Origin: Pantoea deleyi
GTDB taxonomy: Bacteria; Pseudomonadota; Gammaproteobacteria; Enterobacterales; Enterobacteriaceae
NCBI RefSeq assembly: GCF_022647325.1
Contig: NZ_CP071405.1
Span: forward strand, 2,232,001-2,296,000
Direction: 5' to 3'
DNA: 64,000 bases
The notes under the pieces: model-generated
What the model saw: the letters and a program-made list of their open reading frames with translations, nothing else
What the model was told of the DNA's origin: nothing
The model's database searches: none
Made by a program: the position numbers and the translations under genes
In this document: piece by piece, positions 49,857 through 59,545 of the stretch
Layout of the letters: each line of letters begins with the position of its first letter
Position numbering within the stretch: the stretch's first letter is position 1

Positions 49857-51938
49857 CTATTGCTCGCGCCGGCGTATGAACTCAGCTAACTTTTCCTGAA
49901 AAGGAAGGCGTTCTTTGTCCTGTTCAGTTCTCTTATTTTCCAGCGCATCGAATTTAGAGTGATCTCGTGGCCTTATCCGCGACGTCACCGCATCCAGTTC
50001 GGCTGGGTCAGACTGGGCACCTTCAGGAACGAAATTCACCGGCCTGGTCTCTCTGTTCCATAAATTCACAGTGCGCACCGTGGTATAAACACGGTCGTTG
50101 CCGGACCGCTTCCCGGACAGGTTTGTGGCCGCCGTATTCATCCGTGTCGGCTGGAAAGCTTTAGGTGCAGATTGATGGCTGACCTCCCCACCCTCCTTGC
50201 GAACCATCGCGCCCTCCGTTGAATCCCTATCTGGGTGAGCCGTGTCGATACCTGCGGGTACGCTGCGCGCTGCCGAAGTGTCATCCGGCACCTGATAATG
50301 GAGGGATAAGTCCGGCTCAGGCTTTTTCAGGCTCTCCGTCAGGCGCTTCTCAGCATGATGGTCCGAAGTGGATTCGGTTTTTTCCGCTTCTGAAGCCACG
50401 GCACCGCTTTTATCCAGGTGAGCGAAGGCTGAAGGAGACCTCTGCTTCAAGGCTTCAAACTTATCCGCCAGCGTAACGACGTTTCCACCTGCCCGCGCAG
50501 GTGGCGTCTCCGTCCCGGAGGGTACAAAATGCGTCGGCGTTGGCGATCTGCGATTCAGCGGGTCGATGGTGCGTGAAGTGGTGTAAACAGACGCACTGCC
50601 AGATAAAGGCGTGCGGCCGTCCGGCGCCTGTTTGTCGCGCAGCATACCGCCATCAACGGTGTCCGCGTCCGGATGATGTGCATCCTGCCTGCCGGACACC
50701 TCGCCGTCGACTGCCGTCTGCAGCCTGTTTTCTTCAGCCACCCTGACTGGCGGTTGCTGAACATCGGGTTGAGGGCCAGGCGTTGCATCGTTAACCGTTT
50801 CCGTATCAGGCGCCCCCTCAGTCTGCGTCGCGATGTGCTCTGATTCAGGCCGGGTTGTCTGGGTTTCAGTTTCCCGCCTGGCGACGTTTTGCTGCGGCAC
50901 ATCGACAGCCTGTTCTTGCCTGTAACCCTGTACACCGGCCAGATGTCCCAGGAAGTTGCTACCGTCGCCAATGCTGGCATTGAACAGGTCTTTAATCAGC
51001 CCCACTTTTTCAACATTGGTCAGCCCGGAATCAAGAATGTGCTTAACAATTGTCGCGTTGGAGTCGACGGGCGCGGTGTTCGTCGCACCTGTTGCGTGGC
51101 TGATATCGCCAACACTTCCCCCCTGGCTGGTGATATTGAGGGTAATGCCGCCCTGACCTGGCCCGGCTGGAATAAAGAACCGTTGGTTATCTGCTCCACC
51201 GTCCGGGTTGGGATCCTGGATCTCTGGGCCCTGGGGTGCCGGAGACACCGGATCCGCCTCATAAAATGTCAGCGTCTTTGAAATCGCGGCACAGTCGTTG
51301 ACGAAAAAGTTCAGCTTCTGAGCCATCTTTTCCCAGGGCTGATCGGGCTGCGTCAGCCCTTCAACGTCGTGCTTTAGCGTCGATTTGCAGACATCCAGAC
51401 ATTGCTTAAAAATGGCCTTGTCCTGCGTATCCACTGCCTTCGCCTGGTGATGATCTTCCCAGGTCTCCATACAGTGTTGAATATAGGTGTTGACCACCTT
51501 CTCAAAAGCCCCCTCGCTGTATTTTGAAACCAGGCCTGAGAGTTCTTTTGCGACTTTCTGCTCTTTGCTTTCATTACCGTTAGCGTCGGCTAATTTCTTA
51601 CAGACTTTGTTGAGCCTGGCGAGATCCTCTGCATTACCGCTGTCCTGCACATCCTGATAGATAACACCGATAAGCGTCCTGATCTTATTTCCTTCCGGAC
51701 TTAACGTTTTCTGCAGGAAGTCAGCGGGAAGATTTTTTTGCGCCTCATGCAAAACAAGTTTTTTTGCATTCACGGTCTGATGCGGCTGTTGTTTAAAGAG
51801 GGCTATGGGATCATTTTTACCTTCTTTTACCAGATTGATAAAAGCGGGCCTTCCCGTCGCGCATGCTGAGCTTTCCATGCCTCTGGCATAGATAGATTGA
51901 ATATCCTGTCTGACTGCACCATTAATAGATCCAGGCAT
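49857..51938 (-). CDS. SipA-position secreted protein with divergent C-terminus
   Basis: 693 residues (Salmonella SipA 685); GGAG 8 bases before the ATG. The N-terminal half has SipA-like landmarks in order: helical ~20-230 region, FEKVVNTYIQHCMETW, then a Pro-rich turn QGPEIQDPNPDGG and GGITLNITSQGGSVGDIS, like PDGGKK...INININIDSSNHS in SipA. Residues ~340-690 are low-complexity (Pro, Glu, Ser, Asp) and carry two copies of an unknown motif: VYTTSRTIDPLNR...THFVPSG (~449) and VYTTVRTVNLWNR...VNFVPEG (~614), each followed by a KFEAL/KFDAL segment. I see no SipA actin-binding domain. Lies between sipD and iacP as sipA does. Likely an effector; activity unknown. Confidence 0.55.
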   Translation of the reverse strand: MPGSINGAVRQDIQSIYARGMESSACATGRPAFINLVKEGKNDPIALFKQQPHQTVNAKKLVLHEAQKNLPADFLQKTLSPEGNKIRTLIGVIYQDVQDSGNAEDLARLNKVCKKLADANGNESKEQKVAKELSGLVSKYSEGAFEKVVNTYIQHCMETWEDHHQAKAVDTQDKAIFKQCLDVCKSTLKHDVEGLTQPDQPWEKMAQKLNFFVNDCAAISKTLTFYEADPVSPAPQGPEIQDPNPDGGADNQRFFIPAGPGQGGITLNITSQGGSVGDISHATGATNTAPVDSNATIVKHILDSGLTNVEKVGLIKDLFNASIGDGSNFLGHLAGVQGYRQEQAVDVPQQNVARRETETQTTRPESEHIATQTEGAPDTETVNDATPGPQPDVQQPPVRVAEENRLQTAVDGEVSGRQDAHHPDADTVDGGMLRDKQAPDGRTPLSGSASVYTTSRTIDPLNRRSPTPTHFVPSGTETPPARAGGNVVTLADKFEALKQRSPSAFAHLDKSGAVASEAEKTESTSDHHAEKRLTESLKKPEPDLSLHYQVPDDTSAARSVPAGIDTAHPDRDSTEGAMVRKEGGEVSHQSAPKAFQPTRMNTAATNLSGKRSGNDRVYTTVRTVNLWNRETRPVNFVPEGAQSDPAELDAVTSRIRPRDHSKFDALENKRTEQDKERLPFQEKLAEFIRRREQ

Positions 51939-51959
51939 AATATTAACTCCTCCACTGTC

Positions 51960-52427
51960 CTATGTGTTTACGTTGATGCAGGGCATAAAGCACCGGGTAA
52001 AGAAATTTAACAGCCGCTGAAAGACGGTTTTATCTGGCTTATCACTCATCTTCGGGTAGTGACGATGTCTGTCAGGCTGCACAATTACATTTTTATCCGC
52101 ATGATCCTTCCTGTACAAAGAGGCTTCTTTCGGGACCTCTGTCCGCAGATAAAAAAAATAGCGTTGTGCAGCACAAACACCCTCACCAGGTAATGAATAA
52201 TGCGCTTCTGATGTTGACGCATAGTCAAAATGGGCTTTAAAACTGCCCTGTGAGCAGTCAGACGACCAGCTGTCCGACCGTCTTAAAAATGTGTCTGGCT
52301 CCGGAAAATTAACCTGCAATCCCGAAACGCGGCAGGCGAATGCACCATAGTTTTCATTGACGCCCTGAGTCAGATAAATATCCTGTCTTAAACTTTCCTG
52401 CGATGCGAACCTGTAGATGCTGTTCAT
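51960..52427 (-). CDS. Unknown small protein between sipD and the SipA-position gene
   Basis: 155 residues from the ATG at 52427 (GTG at 52436 also possible). Not recognised; starts MNSIYRFASQESLRQDIYL. Aromatic- and charged-residue rich, seven Cys, no signal peptide or clear transmembrane segment. Not similar to SicP-, InvB- or SicA-type chaperones by eye. Within the translocator operon, so probably a secreted protein or accessory factor. Confidence 0.55.
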   Translation of the reverse strand: MNSIYRFASQESLRQDIYLTQGVNENYGAFACRVSGLQVNFPEPDTFLRRSDSWSSDCSQGSFKAHFDYASTSEAHYSLPGEGVCAAQRYFFYLRTEVPKEASLYRKDHADKNVIVQPDRHRHYPKMSDKPDKTVFQRLLNFFTRCFMPCINVNT

Positions 52428-52447
52428 ATAACCCACTCAGCCCGTTT

Positions 52448-53548
52448 TTAACCTAAGGCTTTAAGAACGTCTTTTGCACATTCCGCCAGGGAAGTAATTG
52501 CACCACTCAATACTTTATTTAAATTATCGAATGTGCTGTTTGCCTGGCTATAACGTTGGGCAAAAGCCTGCATATTACTTTGCAGGGCGCTGCCGCCTGC
52601 ATTAAAGGAGGCAAGCCAGGCCTGATAGCTGGCAGTAGAAACTTTACCATTGCTGATACCTGATGGATGATCAGGCGCGGCGCTGTACTGATCCAGGTTG
52701 AATTCGATTTTACCGCTGTCATCTACTTTAAATGCGGGTGCAAGCGTGGTCTCCATACTTTTACGCTCATCTGACGTCATTTTACTCCAGTTCTTTACGC
52801 TGCCCAGATCGATACTTTTAATTTCCTTCCTGAAGTTTGTATACCCGCTACTCATGAGGGACGCATCGAATTTAACATTATTACCGTCATCACCGGTAGA
52901 AACGGCTTTGGAGGCGGCCCCCTGTACGTGCGTATTATAGGCTTCGTACATTTCCGTATATTTCTGCATTAAATCGGCATAGAAATCTACGTAATCGTCT
53001 TTGATTTCTTTAATAGCGAGGGCCATGCCCGCCCACAGATCGGCGTAGCTGGTGTGGGTGGAAATTTCGGCCTCATCGCCCTCCGATGCCGATTCCAGCG
53101 CCGCTCGCTGTTTCCCGGCCGAGAACTGGCTCAGGGAATAACTTGCCTTAGTCCGGTTTGTGACGATCTCGCGCTGGATGTCCGATAAGGCCTGAGCGCT
53201 GCTCTTCACGCGCTGTTCCTGAGCAGCGATCATCTCAGTAACGTCATCCGACGGTTGCGCGCCGTCACTGGCCGTTTTGAGACGGTCCAGTGAGGCAAGC
53301 AGTTTGCTGTTATTAAAATCTTCGCCGCTGGTATCCAGACCATACTGACCCAGCAGTGCCCTGATCTCATCTAACTTATTCGCCTTATCAGGGGCATTCA
53401 ATCTGGCAATAAGTTCTTTGATGAGTTTCGTATTGAGTTCCGACGTTGAACCTGCGTGGGTTTCCGCCATCGGCGCAGCCTGAGCAGCGTTGCTATCAAC
53501 GGGATAATAACTAACGGGGTTGGCTGCAACATGATTTACGTTAAGCAT
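52448..53548 (-). CDS. sipD: T3SS needle-tip protein SipD/IpaD
   Basis: 366 residues from the ATG at 53548 (GGGATG upstream; an upstream ATG at 53590 adds an unrelated sequence). IpaD family: central coiled-coil arms (ADLWAGMALAIKEIKDDYVDFYADLMQKYTEMYEAYN) and C-terminal coiled coil (YQAWLASFNAGGSALQSNMQAFAQRYSQANSTFDNLNKVLS...). Caps the needle and controls insertion of the translocon pore. Confidence 0.85.
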   Translation of the reverse strand: MLNVNHVAANPVSYYPVDSNAAQAAPMAETHAGSTSELNTKLIKELIARLNAPDKANKLDEIRALLGQYGLDTSGEDFNNSKLLASLDRLKTASDGAQPSDDVTEMIAAQEQRVKSSAQALSDIQREIVTNRTKASYSLSQFSAGKQRAALESASEGDEAEISTHTSYADLWAGMALAIKEIKDDYVDFYADLMQKYTEMYEAYNTHVQGAASKAVSTGDDGNNVKFDASLMSSGYTNFRKEIKSIDLGSVKNWSKMTSDERKSMETTLAPAFKVDDSGKIEFNLDQYSAAPDHPSGISNGKVSTASYQAWLASFNAGGSALQSNMQAFAQRYSQANSTFDNLNKVLSGAITSLAECAKDVLKALG

Positions 53549-53611
53549 TACGTCATCCCTTTCAGGCAACGTATGCCAGACCTCCAGCATACGTTGCTTG
53601 TTTCTTCAGCG

Positions 53612-54856
53612 TTAGCGTGTACGTTCCGCGATGGAAGATACCGCGCTGTTGTTCGCATTGAGTATGGTGTCGGTCATCGTTCTGATGGCCGCATTGGTCT
53701 CTGCGGCCTTTCTGGCCGTTTGACTCTGGGTATTAGCCAGTTCGTTATTCACATCACGATCGGCACGGGCCAGCTCTGCCTCTTTCTGTTTTTCAGCGGC
53801 TGATACGCCAAATGCCCCTTCAATAGCGCCCTGTCCGGAACGCACGCCCTGGTTGGCGTACTCGGCGGTAATACGGCTCTTCTGCGTTGCAAGCTGCACT
53901 GAATTGTGGGTATCCCGCTTAAGCGCGCTGGCATGCATATCAGCGGCCTGCGGATGGGTCATGGTGGCTTCAACATCACCGGACAGCTTTTTGTTCTGAT
54001 GAATCATGCTGTCTTTGCCGCTCTTAATGGCGGTCTGATGCTCACGAACACCCAGCTCCAGGTTGCGGGCGGGTTTCAGGTTTTTGGTGATGGACGCCCC
54101 TTCTTTGTTGAGCGCTTTCATCTGGGTCGCAGTTGTTGCGCCCTGACCGGCAATGCCCAGCGCGCCAGAGGTGATTGCCCCGTTGAGATTCTGTCGGGCC
54201 GCCTCAATGGTTTTATTGCCGGCGCGAGCCGCCGCATCCATGCTGCGATTTGTTGCCGCCGCCGCCGCTTTGTTGGCATCCCGTTCAGCATTCAGCATGA
54301 CGGTAGTGATGGTATTGCTCAGCTCGAGCTGCTTCATGGAGCCGACGACATTGATGAACCGCGGGCCGGCTGCATCTGCGGCGGTGATATCCGTGCCGCC
54401 TTCAACCGCGGGCTGCGAACGCGCCTGAGAAGAAGAAGAGGATGCGTTGCTCACGGTGGAGTGGCTGTCACTCTTACCCGTCTCTGCCGATTTATTATTT
54501 GGCTGCGTAATATTAATCTGTGACGTTAATACGCCAGGCACGGAAGCTGCCAGGCGTTCAGCTTTATTGGCATCCCCTTCCCCTGCGACGGATAATTTCA
54601 CCGTTTTAGCCGGGGTATCCGTTTCAGTCTCTCCCCCTTTCCGTTTCTGAGCCGCCGATGACGCATGCGTTGTATCGGTACGCAGACTCTGCTTTTCCAT
54701 CATCAACGACAGCATGCCCTCTTTTTTGGCGAGATCGGACACGTCCTGGACATTTCTTTTCTCTTCCTGAACGACAACACTTTTTGTTTCGGTCTGAACG
54801 TCCTGCACGCGTGCATAACGTTCTGACGCACCAGCACCAATAGTAATATCAGACAT
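53612..54856 (-). CDS. sipC: T3SS translocator SipC/IpaC
   Basis: 414 residues (Salmonella SipC 409). Ser/Thr/Ala/Gln-rich, with a mid hydrophobic region (ITSGALGIAGQGATTATQMKAL) and a C-terminal coiled-coil (FGVSAAEKQKEAELARADRDVNNELANTQSQ...NANNSAVSSIAERTR). In SPI-1 this region forms part of the translocon pore and affects actin. Assigned by composition, length and position after sipB. Confidence 0.8.
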   Translation of the reverse strand: MSDITIGAGASERYARVQDVQTETKSVVVQEEKRNVQDVSDLAKKEGMLSLMMEKQSLRTDTTHASSAAQKRKGGETETDTPAKTVKLSVAGEGDANKAERLAASVPGVLTSQINITQPNNKSAETGKSDSHSTVSNASSSSSQARSQPAVEGGTDITAADAAGPRFINVVGSMKQLELSNTITTVMLNAERDANKAAAAATNRSMDAAARAGNKTIEAARQNLNGAITSGALGIAGQGATTATQMKALNKEGASITKNLKPARNLELGVREHQTAIKSGKDSMIHQNKKLSGDVEATMTHPQAADMHASALKRDTHNSVQLATQKSRITAEYANQGVRSGQGAIEGAFGVSAAEKQKEAELARADRDVNNELANTQSQTARKAAETNAAIRTMTDTILNANNSAVSSIAERTR

Positions 54857-54906
54857 AATTGATAAAGCTCCTTTATAGTATTGCGGGTAAAAGTCGTCCC
54901 GCCGTT

Positions 54907-56958
54907 TTATCCGGCAACGGCACTCATCTGTTTAGTGATATATTTACCAGCCTGCGCCTGATTTTCTGCCACCGTGGAAATATTGCGCACAATCTCACTG
55001 ACCGATTCCATTCGATGGGTAAAGCTGTCGATGGCGCGACTCATCATTTCATTAAGCAAATCCTGAAGGGCCGCGTCATTCATCATGTCAGCTCTGATTT
55101 TCGACGCTTCCAGCTGCATACTGGCCGCAACAATTCCGGTCGCCGCCTGGGCTGAGGTATTGATGACACTCAGACCGAGAACAGCCTTCTGGCTGTAATT
55201 TGAAACTTTGGCCATTTGCAGTTCGTTTGCACCCAATGAACGGCCAAACCCTTGACTCAACCGCTTCATGACCTGGCCGACAGCACTGTCCATCAATTTT
55301 TGCAGGGTCGTTTTCGTGGCTTTTTTAGCCACTTCTTTCCCTGTATCTTTCGCCACTTCCTTCACCACAGTGCGCACCACGTTTTTGGTGATGTCCTTTA
55401 CAACCTCTTTTTCTAATTCAACAGCGACATTTTTGCCCATGGTCTTACTGGCTTCTTCTGCCACGTTGACCCCAATCTTTTTCATTACCGTGCCAAACAC
55501 TTTGCTCATCACGCTACCCGCCACCATGACACCGGCGACCAGTATTGCCGCCGCCGCAATCGCGCCGAGGATTTGACCCACCATATCTGCCGTTTCTTTA
55601 TCGAAGCCGAGGGTCTGAAGAATGGCTGAGTAATATTTACCCATGATCTCCATCAGCGGTTTCACGATCGCATCCATCAGCGGCTGCATCGCGTCGGCCA
55701 TAAACGAACGGCCGGTTACGGCCTGGCATATCTCATCACCAACTGCCAGGGCCAGCCCGACGGCCGCCAGTGCCAGAGATGCGCCACCGGTGAAGGCCGC
55801 AGCGGCAAAGCTGACCGCCGTAATAACCCAGCCCAGCACCTTGCCGACGCAGCCCATCGTCTTCTGCATTTCTTCCGCTTTACGGACCTGTTCTTCGTAC
55901 TCTTTGGCCTTTTTCTCTGCGTCTTTGGCCGCTGCTTCCGCCAATTTTTGCTTCAGCTCTGCCGACGCCTGAAGATCATCGCTGGAGCTTTTATCAATCA
56001 GCTGCGCCATCAGGGCCATAAGGAACGTCAGGGTTTTAGACTCTGCATCCGCCTCCTTACGCTGATGTTCAATGATGTTTTGCTGCTGCGGGTTGAATGA
56101 ATCAATCATGATCTGCGACCGGGTCTGCGTCGCCTGTAATGCCAGTCGTGAGCTTTGCTCTGCCGCTATTGCAGGATTCAGCGTCTTAGTCGCAAAGTTG
56201 TTATAAGCGGTCGTGGCCTGGGTGAGGTTAGCCTGCGCAGCGTTCACCGCCGTTCTGGCAGCATCGATCCTGCCCTGTAATGCTGCCGACACCGGGGTCT
56301 GTTTCGCGGCCTCAGCCTCAAGTGCCGCCAGTTTTTGTTGTGCGTCATCAAGCGCAGACTGCGCCTTTCCGGCATCCTGTGAAAGTGCGTCAGCCTGCTT
56401 TTGCAACGCCTTCAGGGCGTCCGCATCGCTTGCCCACTGCGTTCCCTGCTGCTCTAACCGGGCGGCCATTTCAGAATAGGCATTTGCAGCGCCATCCATC
56501 ATGACGTTGATACCCTGCAACTGACCAAGCAGAGTATTCATCGACGTTTCGTTCGTAAGCTGCATCACTTTCCCGAGCAATGCCGTTGCCCAGGCCGAAG
56601 CCGAGATCTTCGCTTCGCTGCCGCTGTCTGCCGCAGCAGGATCACGGCTCACCGGAGACGTAAGCTGCGGTATCTCCTGGTTGTTTAAGTTCGTCTCCGG
56701 GGTATTCCCGTTGACCGTATTAATCGTCGACTTCAGCAGCCTGAGCAGCTGGTCGGGCTGCAGGGTGCGCAGCGCGCCCTTGACCGAATTCAGCTGTGGA
56801 TGATCTTTTAATTCTGCTTTGCCGAGCCGTTTTGCCTGTGCGGTCTGTTTTTTTAACTCAACGTCTCCCGCATTCATTCCCGCCTGATGTTTGTCTGCCG
56901 TCTCCTGGGTGGCTTGTTCCGGAATGACGGGTTGCGTCACCTGCCTGATTATCTCCAT
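54907..56958 (-). CDS. sipB: T3SS translocator SipB/IpaB
   Basis: 683 residues (Salmonella SipB 593). N-terminal coiled coil at ~180-290 (QKQADALSQDAGKAQSALDDAQQKLAALEAEAA...), two hydrophobic hairpin segments (~365-405, VLGWVITAVSFAAAAFTGGASLALAAVG; ~463-490, ILGAIAAAAILVAGVMVAG) and amphipathic helices after them with Val-Lys repeats. Pore-forming translocator that needs the chaperone SicA encoded directly upstream. Confidence 0.88.
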   Translation of the reverse strand: MEIIRQVTQPVIPEQATQETADKHQAGMNAGDVELKKQTAQAKRLGKAELKDHPQLNSVKGALRTLQPDQLLRLLKSTINTVNGNTPETNLNNQEIPQLTSPVSRDPAAADSGSEAKISASAWATALLGKVMQLTNETSMNTLLGQLQGINVMMDGAANAYSEMAARLEQQGTQWASDADALKALQKQADALSQDAGKAQSALDDAQQKLAALEAEAAKQTPVSAALQGRIDAARTAVNAAQANLTQATTAYNNFATKTLNPAIAAEQSSRLALQATQTRSQIMIDSFNPQQQNIIEHQRKEADAESKTLTFLMALMAQLIDKSSSDDLQASAELKQKLAEAAAKDAEKKAKEYEEQVRKAEEMQKTMGCVGKVLGWVITAVSFAAAAFTGGASLALAAVGLALAVGDEICQAVTGRSFMADAMQPLMDAIVKPLMEIMGKYYSAILQTLGFDKETADMVGQILGAIAAAAILVAGVMVAGSVMSKVFGTVMKKIGVNVAEEASKTMGKNVAVELEKEVVKDITKNVVRTVVKEVAKDTGKEVAKKATKTTLQKLMDSAVGQVMKRLSQGFGRSLGANELQMAKVSNYSQKAVLGLSVINTSAQAATGIVAASMQLEASKIRADMMNDAALQDLLNEMMSRAIDSFTHRMESVSEIVRNISTVAENQAQAGKYITKQMSAVAG

Positions 56959-56960
56959 AT

Positions 56961-57512
56961 TTATTCCTCATTAGGTTTCTCCTCTTCAGGAGGATCGGAC
57001 TTGTCATGATTTATTTTATTCAGCGCAGAAATGTAAGCTTTCGCCTTTTCACTTAATACCGCGTCTTTACACCTGCCAATAACAATATCGAAGCATTTTC
57101 GGGCCTGCACACCCTGTCGCAGCATCAGGTTACATTGACCCGCATAAAACATTGGCCGGTAGTCTTCTTTCGATAATGAATAAGCCAGGGCATAAAACTC
57201 GATAGCTTTGGCATAGTTCTTTTTAAGCTGATAGACCGCCGCAAGACCCATTGCATATTCAGGATTATAGAAATCATAAATACAGAGAAAGCGGAACAGC
57301 GACTCAGCATCGTCCAGCTTGCCATGATGATAAAAATCATACGCCAGCTTATAAACGTCCTGCATCGTGTCCTCAGGTACGGCATAAACGTCTTTAAGCG
57401 TCGCCCCGTTCTGAATAGCATCCAGCAGGCTGTCAGCATAAGCATCAAGTTGCTCATCACTTTCAAAATCTTCTTCGTCGTTGAGTAAATCCAGCATATT
57501 CTTATCAGCCAT
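56961..57512 (-). CDS. sicA: T3SS class II chaperone SicA/IpgC
   Basis: 183 residues. Three TPR-like repeats: VYKLAYDFYHHGKLDDAESLFRFLCIYDFYNPEYAMGLAAVYQLKKNYAKAIEFYALAYSLSKEDYRPMFYAGQCNLMLRQ. Stabilises SipB and SipC; in Salmonella it also co-activates InvF. The acidic C-terminal tail (PPEEEKPNEE) is longer than in Salmonella. The 132-base gap upstream should contain its own promoter, as in SPI-1. Confidence 0.9.
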   Translation of the reverse strand: MADKNMLDLLNDEEDFESDEQLDAYADSLLDAIQNGATLKDVYAVPEDTMQDVYKLAYDFYHHGKLDDAESLFRFLCIYDFYNPEYAMGLAAVYQLKKNYAKAIEFYALAYSLSKEDYRPMFYAGQCNLMLRQGVQARKCFDIVIGRCKDAVLSEKAKAYISALNKINHDKSDPPEEEKPNEE

Positions 57513-57644
57513 TGCAGCCTCTTTCCTTGTTAATTGTTAACATCCTGAATCAGCCAATTAAGCAAAAGGCGAGCAGTGAAGAAGATAAAATCATCTTACT
57601 TTTACGCCCCGCTATTTAATACAAAAAAACCGCACAGCTGTCCG

Positions 57645-58757
57645 CTACAAGTGGTCTGCTGGCGGTTGCTGTGTTTCCGGCAATACCGACCCGGCCTCCT
57701 CGTCGGCGATCGCCATCTGCGTCATGCCCGCGGCTTCGACCTGGCGTAACCAGATAAGAATGTCCATCACGTCCATCAGCACCTCATCATTCAGCGAAAT
57801 GAAACTGTACTGGCTATAGGTGCCATATAGCCTGCGGGTCAGCGGAATATTGCGTACGACCGGCACGCCGATTTTTTCCGCATAAGCAATCGCCGCTTTG
57901 GCTTTCATATTGGTACAGCGCAGCGCAATAAACGGCAGGGATGCCACTTCCGGGTTAAAATAGATCGCCATCGCGATGTGCGTTGGGTTTGCCATCACCA
58001 CCTCGGAATTTCTGACCGCCGCCATTTCCTCGCCGGAAAGTATCTCCTGGTGCACGCGCCGCCTGGCACTTTTAATCTGCGGATTGCCGTCGCTCTCTTT
58101 ACGTTCCTGTTTGACCTCATGTTTATCCATTTTCAGATCTTTGAAATGGAGAAAATATTCCACGATGAAATCTGCAATCAGTACAAAAACGGACCAGCCG
58201 ACAAATACCAGCACGGCCTTTAGCGTCAGCGACACCCAACAGGCAATAAGCCCGGCGATATCGGTCCGATAAAGCGTTAATATCTGGCGAAGGTCGTTGT
58301 GAATCAGGCTATAGCAGGTCGCCGCAAACACAATGAGATAGCAAACTGATTTCACCAGCTCTTTTACCGTGCGCATGCTGAAGATCTTTTTTACCCCTTC
58401 CACAGGGTTCAGCGCCTTGAAATTCAGCTTTATGGCTTCCGTTGCAATAGAAAAACCCGTCTGCAGTAAAGTTGCGCCCATCCCCATTAATGCACAAAGC
58501 GTAATAAATGGCAGGCTCAGCAGAAAGAAAATGCGCATTAAGCCCATGAGATAATCATTTATTCCAACCTGAGTGCTGTACAGCAGGGTCATGGCGTAAA
58601 AATGGGTAAAGTCACTGAAACTCATGCCATAGGCCAGATAAAAGCATCCGGTCAGCAGGATCACCGTGGTGATAAGATCTTTGCTTTTAAACGTCTGACC
58701 TTTTTTGGAGGAGTCCCTGCGCTTTTTACTGGTAGGCTGCTCTGTTTTTTCTGCCAT
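57645..58757 (-). CDS. spaS: T3SS export gate switch protein SpaS/SctU
   Basis: 370 residues. Four transmembrane segments and the autocleavage NPTH motif in VVMANPTHIAMAIYF; cleavage between Asn and Pro switches specificity from needle to translocators. The N-terminus MAEKTEQPTSKKRRDS is canonical. Confidence 0.94.
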   Translation of the reverse strand: MAEKTEQPTSKKRRDSSKKGQTFKSKDLITTVILLTGCFYLAYGMSFSDFTHFYAMTLLYSTQVGINDYLMGLMRIFFLLSLPFITLCALMGMGATLLQTGFSIATEAIKLNFKALNPVEGVKKIFSMRTVKELVKSVCYLIVFAATCYSLIHNDLRQILTLYRTDIAGLIACWVSLTLKAVLVFVGWSVFVLIADFIVEYFLHFKDLKMDKHEVKQERKESDGNPQIKSARRRVHQEILSGEEMAAVRNSEVVMANPTHIAMAIYFNPEVASLPFIALRCTNMKAKAAIAYAEKIGVPVVRNIPLTRRLYGTYSQYSFISLNDEVLMDVMDILIWLRQVEAAGMTQMAIADEEAGSVLPETQQPPADHL

Positions 58758-58768
58758 AAACGATCTCC

Positions 58769-59533
58769 TCAGGGAAGAAACTGCTGAAAAGCGGAAAGCG
58801 AGAACATATGCAGCGGCTTCTCAGACAGCGAGTGAAAGCCGTAGAAAAGCAAAACGGCAAAGGCAATAAAGCTTTTGATGGTCAGAGAGAGTGAAAAAGG
58901 ATTGAGCTGCGGGCAGTAACGCGCGAACACGCCGAGCAACATTTCGGCGATCATCATCACCAGCATCACCGGCGCCGCAAGGAGAATGCTGTTTTGCATC
59001 AAGACCACCAGCAGATCGCCGGCCTGTTCCCAGTGAATGCCCTCTAAAGAACTTCCTCGTGGAAGCATGCGATAGCTCTGCACCATCACGTCCAGCAGCA
59101 GCCGCATGCCTCCGCTGGCAAAAAAAATCGCGCCGAAGGCAAAGTTCAGAAAGCCTGACAGTATCGAGCTTTGTACGCCGTTAACCGGATCGATACTGTC
59201 ACTGATGGTCGCACCGCGTTGGTTATCAAGAATTTCACCCAAGCCAATGACGATCCAGAAAGGCATGCAGAGCGTAAAGGCCAGAATTAATCCGATAATG
59301 CACTCCTTAATAAGGATAATCAGCCAGCCCTGCTCCGGATCGGTTAGCGCGTCAAAACAGGGCCAGAGACCGACGATTGTCAGAGAAATAAGCGTGTTTT
59401 TAATAATCAGATTTGACAGAACCCGCTCGCCCAGTACCGGCAACATATAAAAGACGATCGCCAGCCGCGCGTAGACCATGACAAAAGTCAGCACGCTGTG
59501 CTGAAAATTAAGATAGAGGGCCACAAACAGCAT
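58769..59533 (-). CDS. spaR: T3SS export apparatus protein SpaR/SctT
   Basis: 254 residues, highly hydrophobic with 6-8 membrane segments; ARLAIVFYMLPVLGERVLSNLIIKN and FWIVIGLGEILDNQRGATISDSIDPVNG are characteristic of the SctT/FliR family, part of the helical export gate. Confidence 0.93.
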   Translation of the reverse strand: MLFVALYLNFQHSVLTFVMVYARLAIVFYMLPVLGERVLSNLIIKNTLISLTIVGLWPCFDALTDPEQGWLIILIKECIIGLILAFTLCMPFWIVIGLGEILDNQRGATISDSIDPVNGVQSSILSGFLNFAFGAIFFASGGMRLLLDVMVQSYRMLPRGSSLEGIHWEQAGDLLVVLMQNSILLAAPVMLVMMIAEMLLGVFARYCPQLNPFSLSLTIKSFIAFAVLLFYGFHSLSEKPLHMFSLSAFQQFLP

Positions 59534-59545
59534 ATATTTTCCGTT

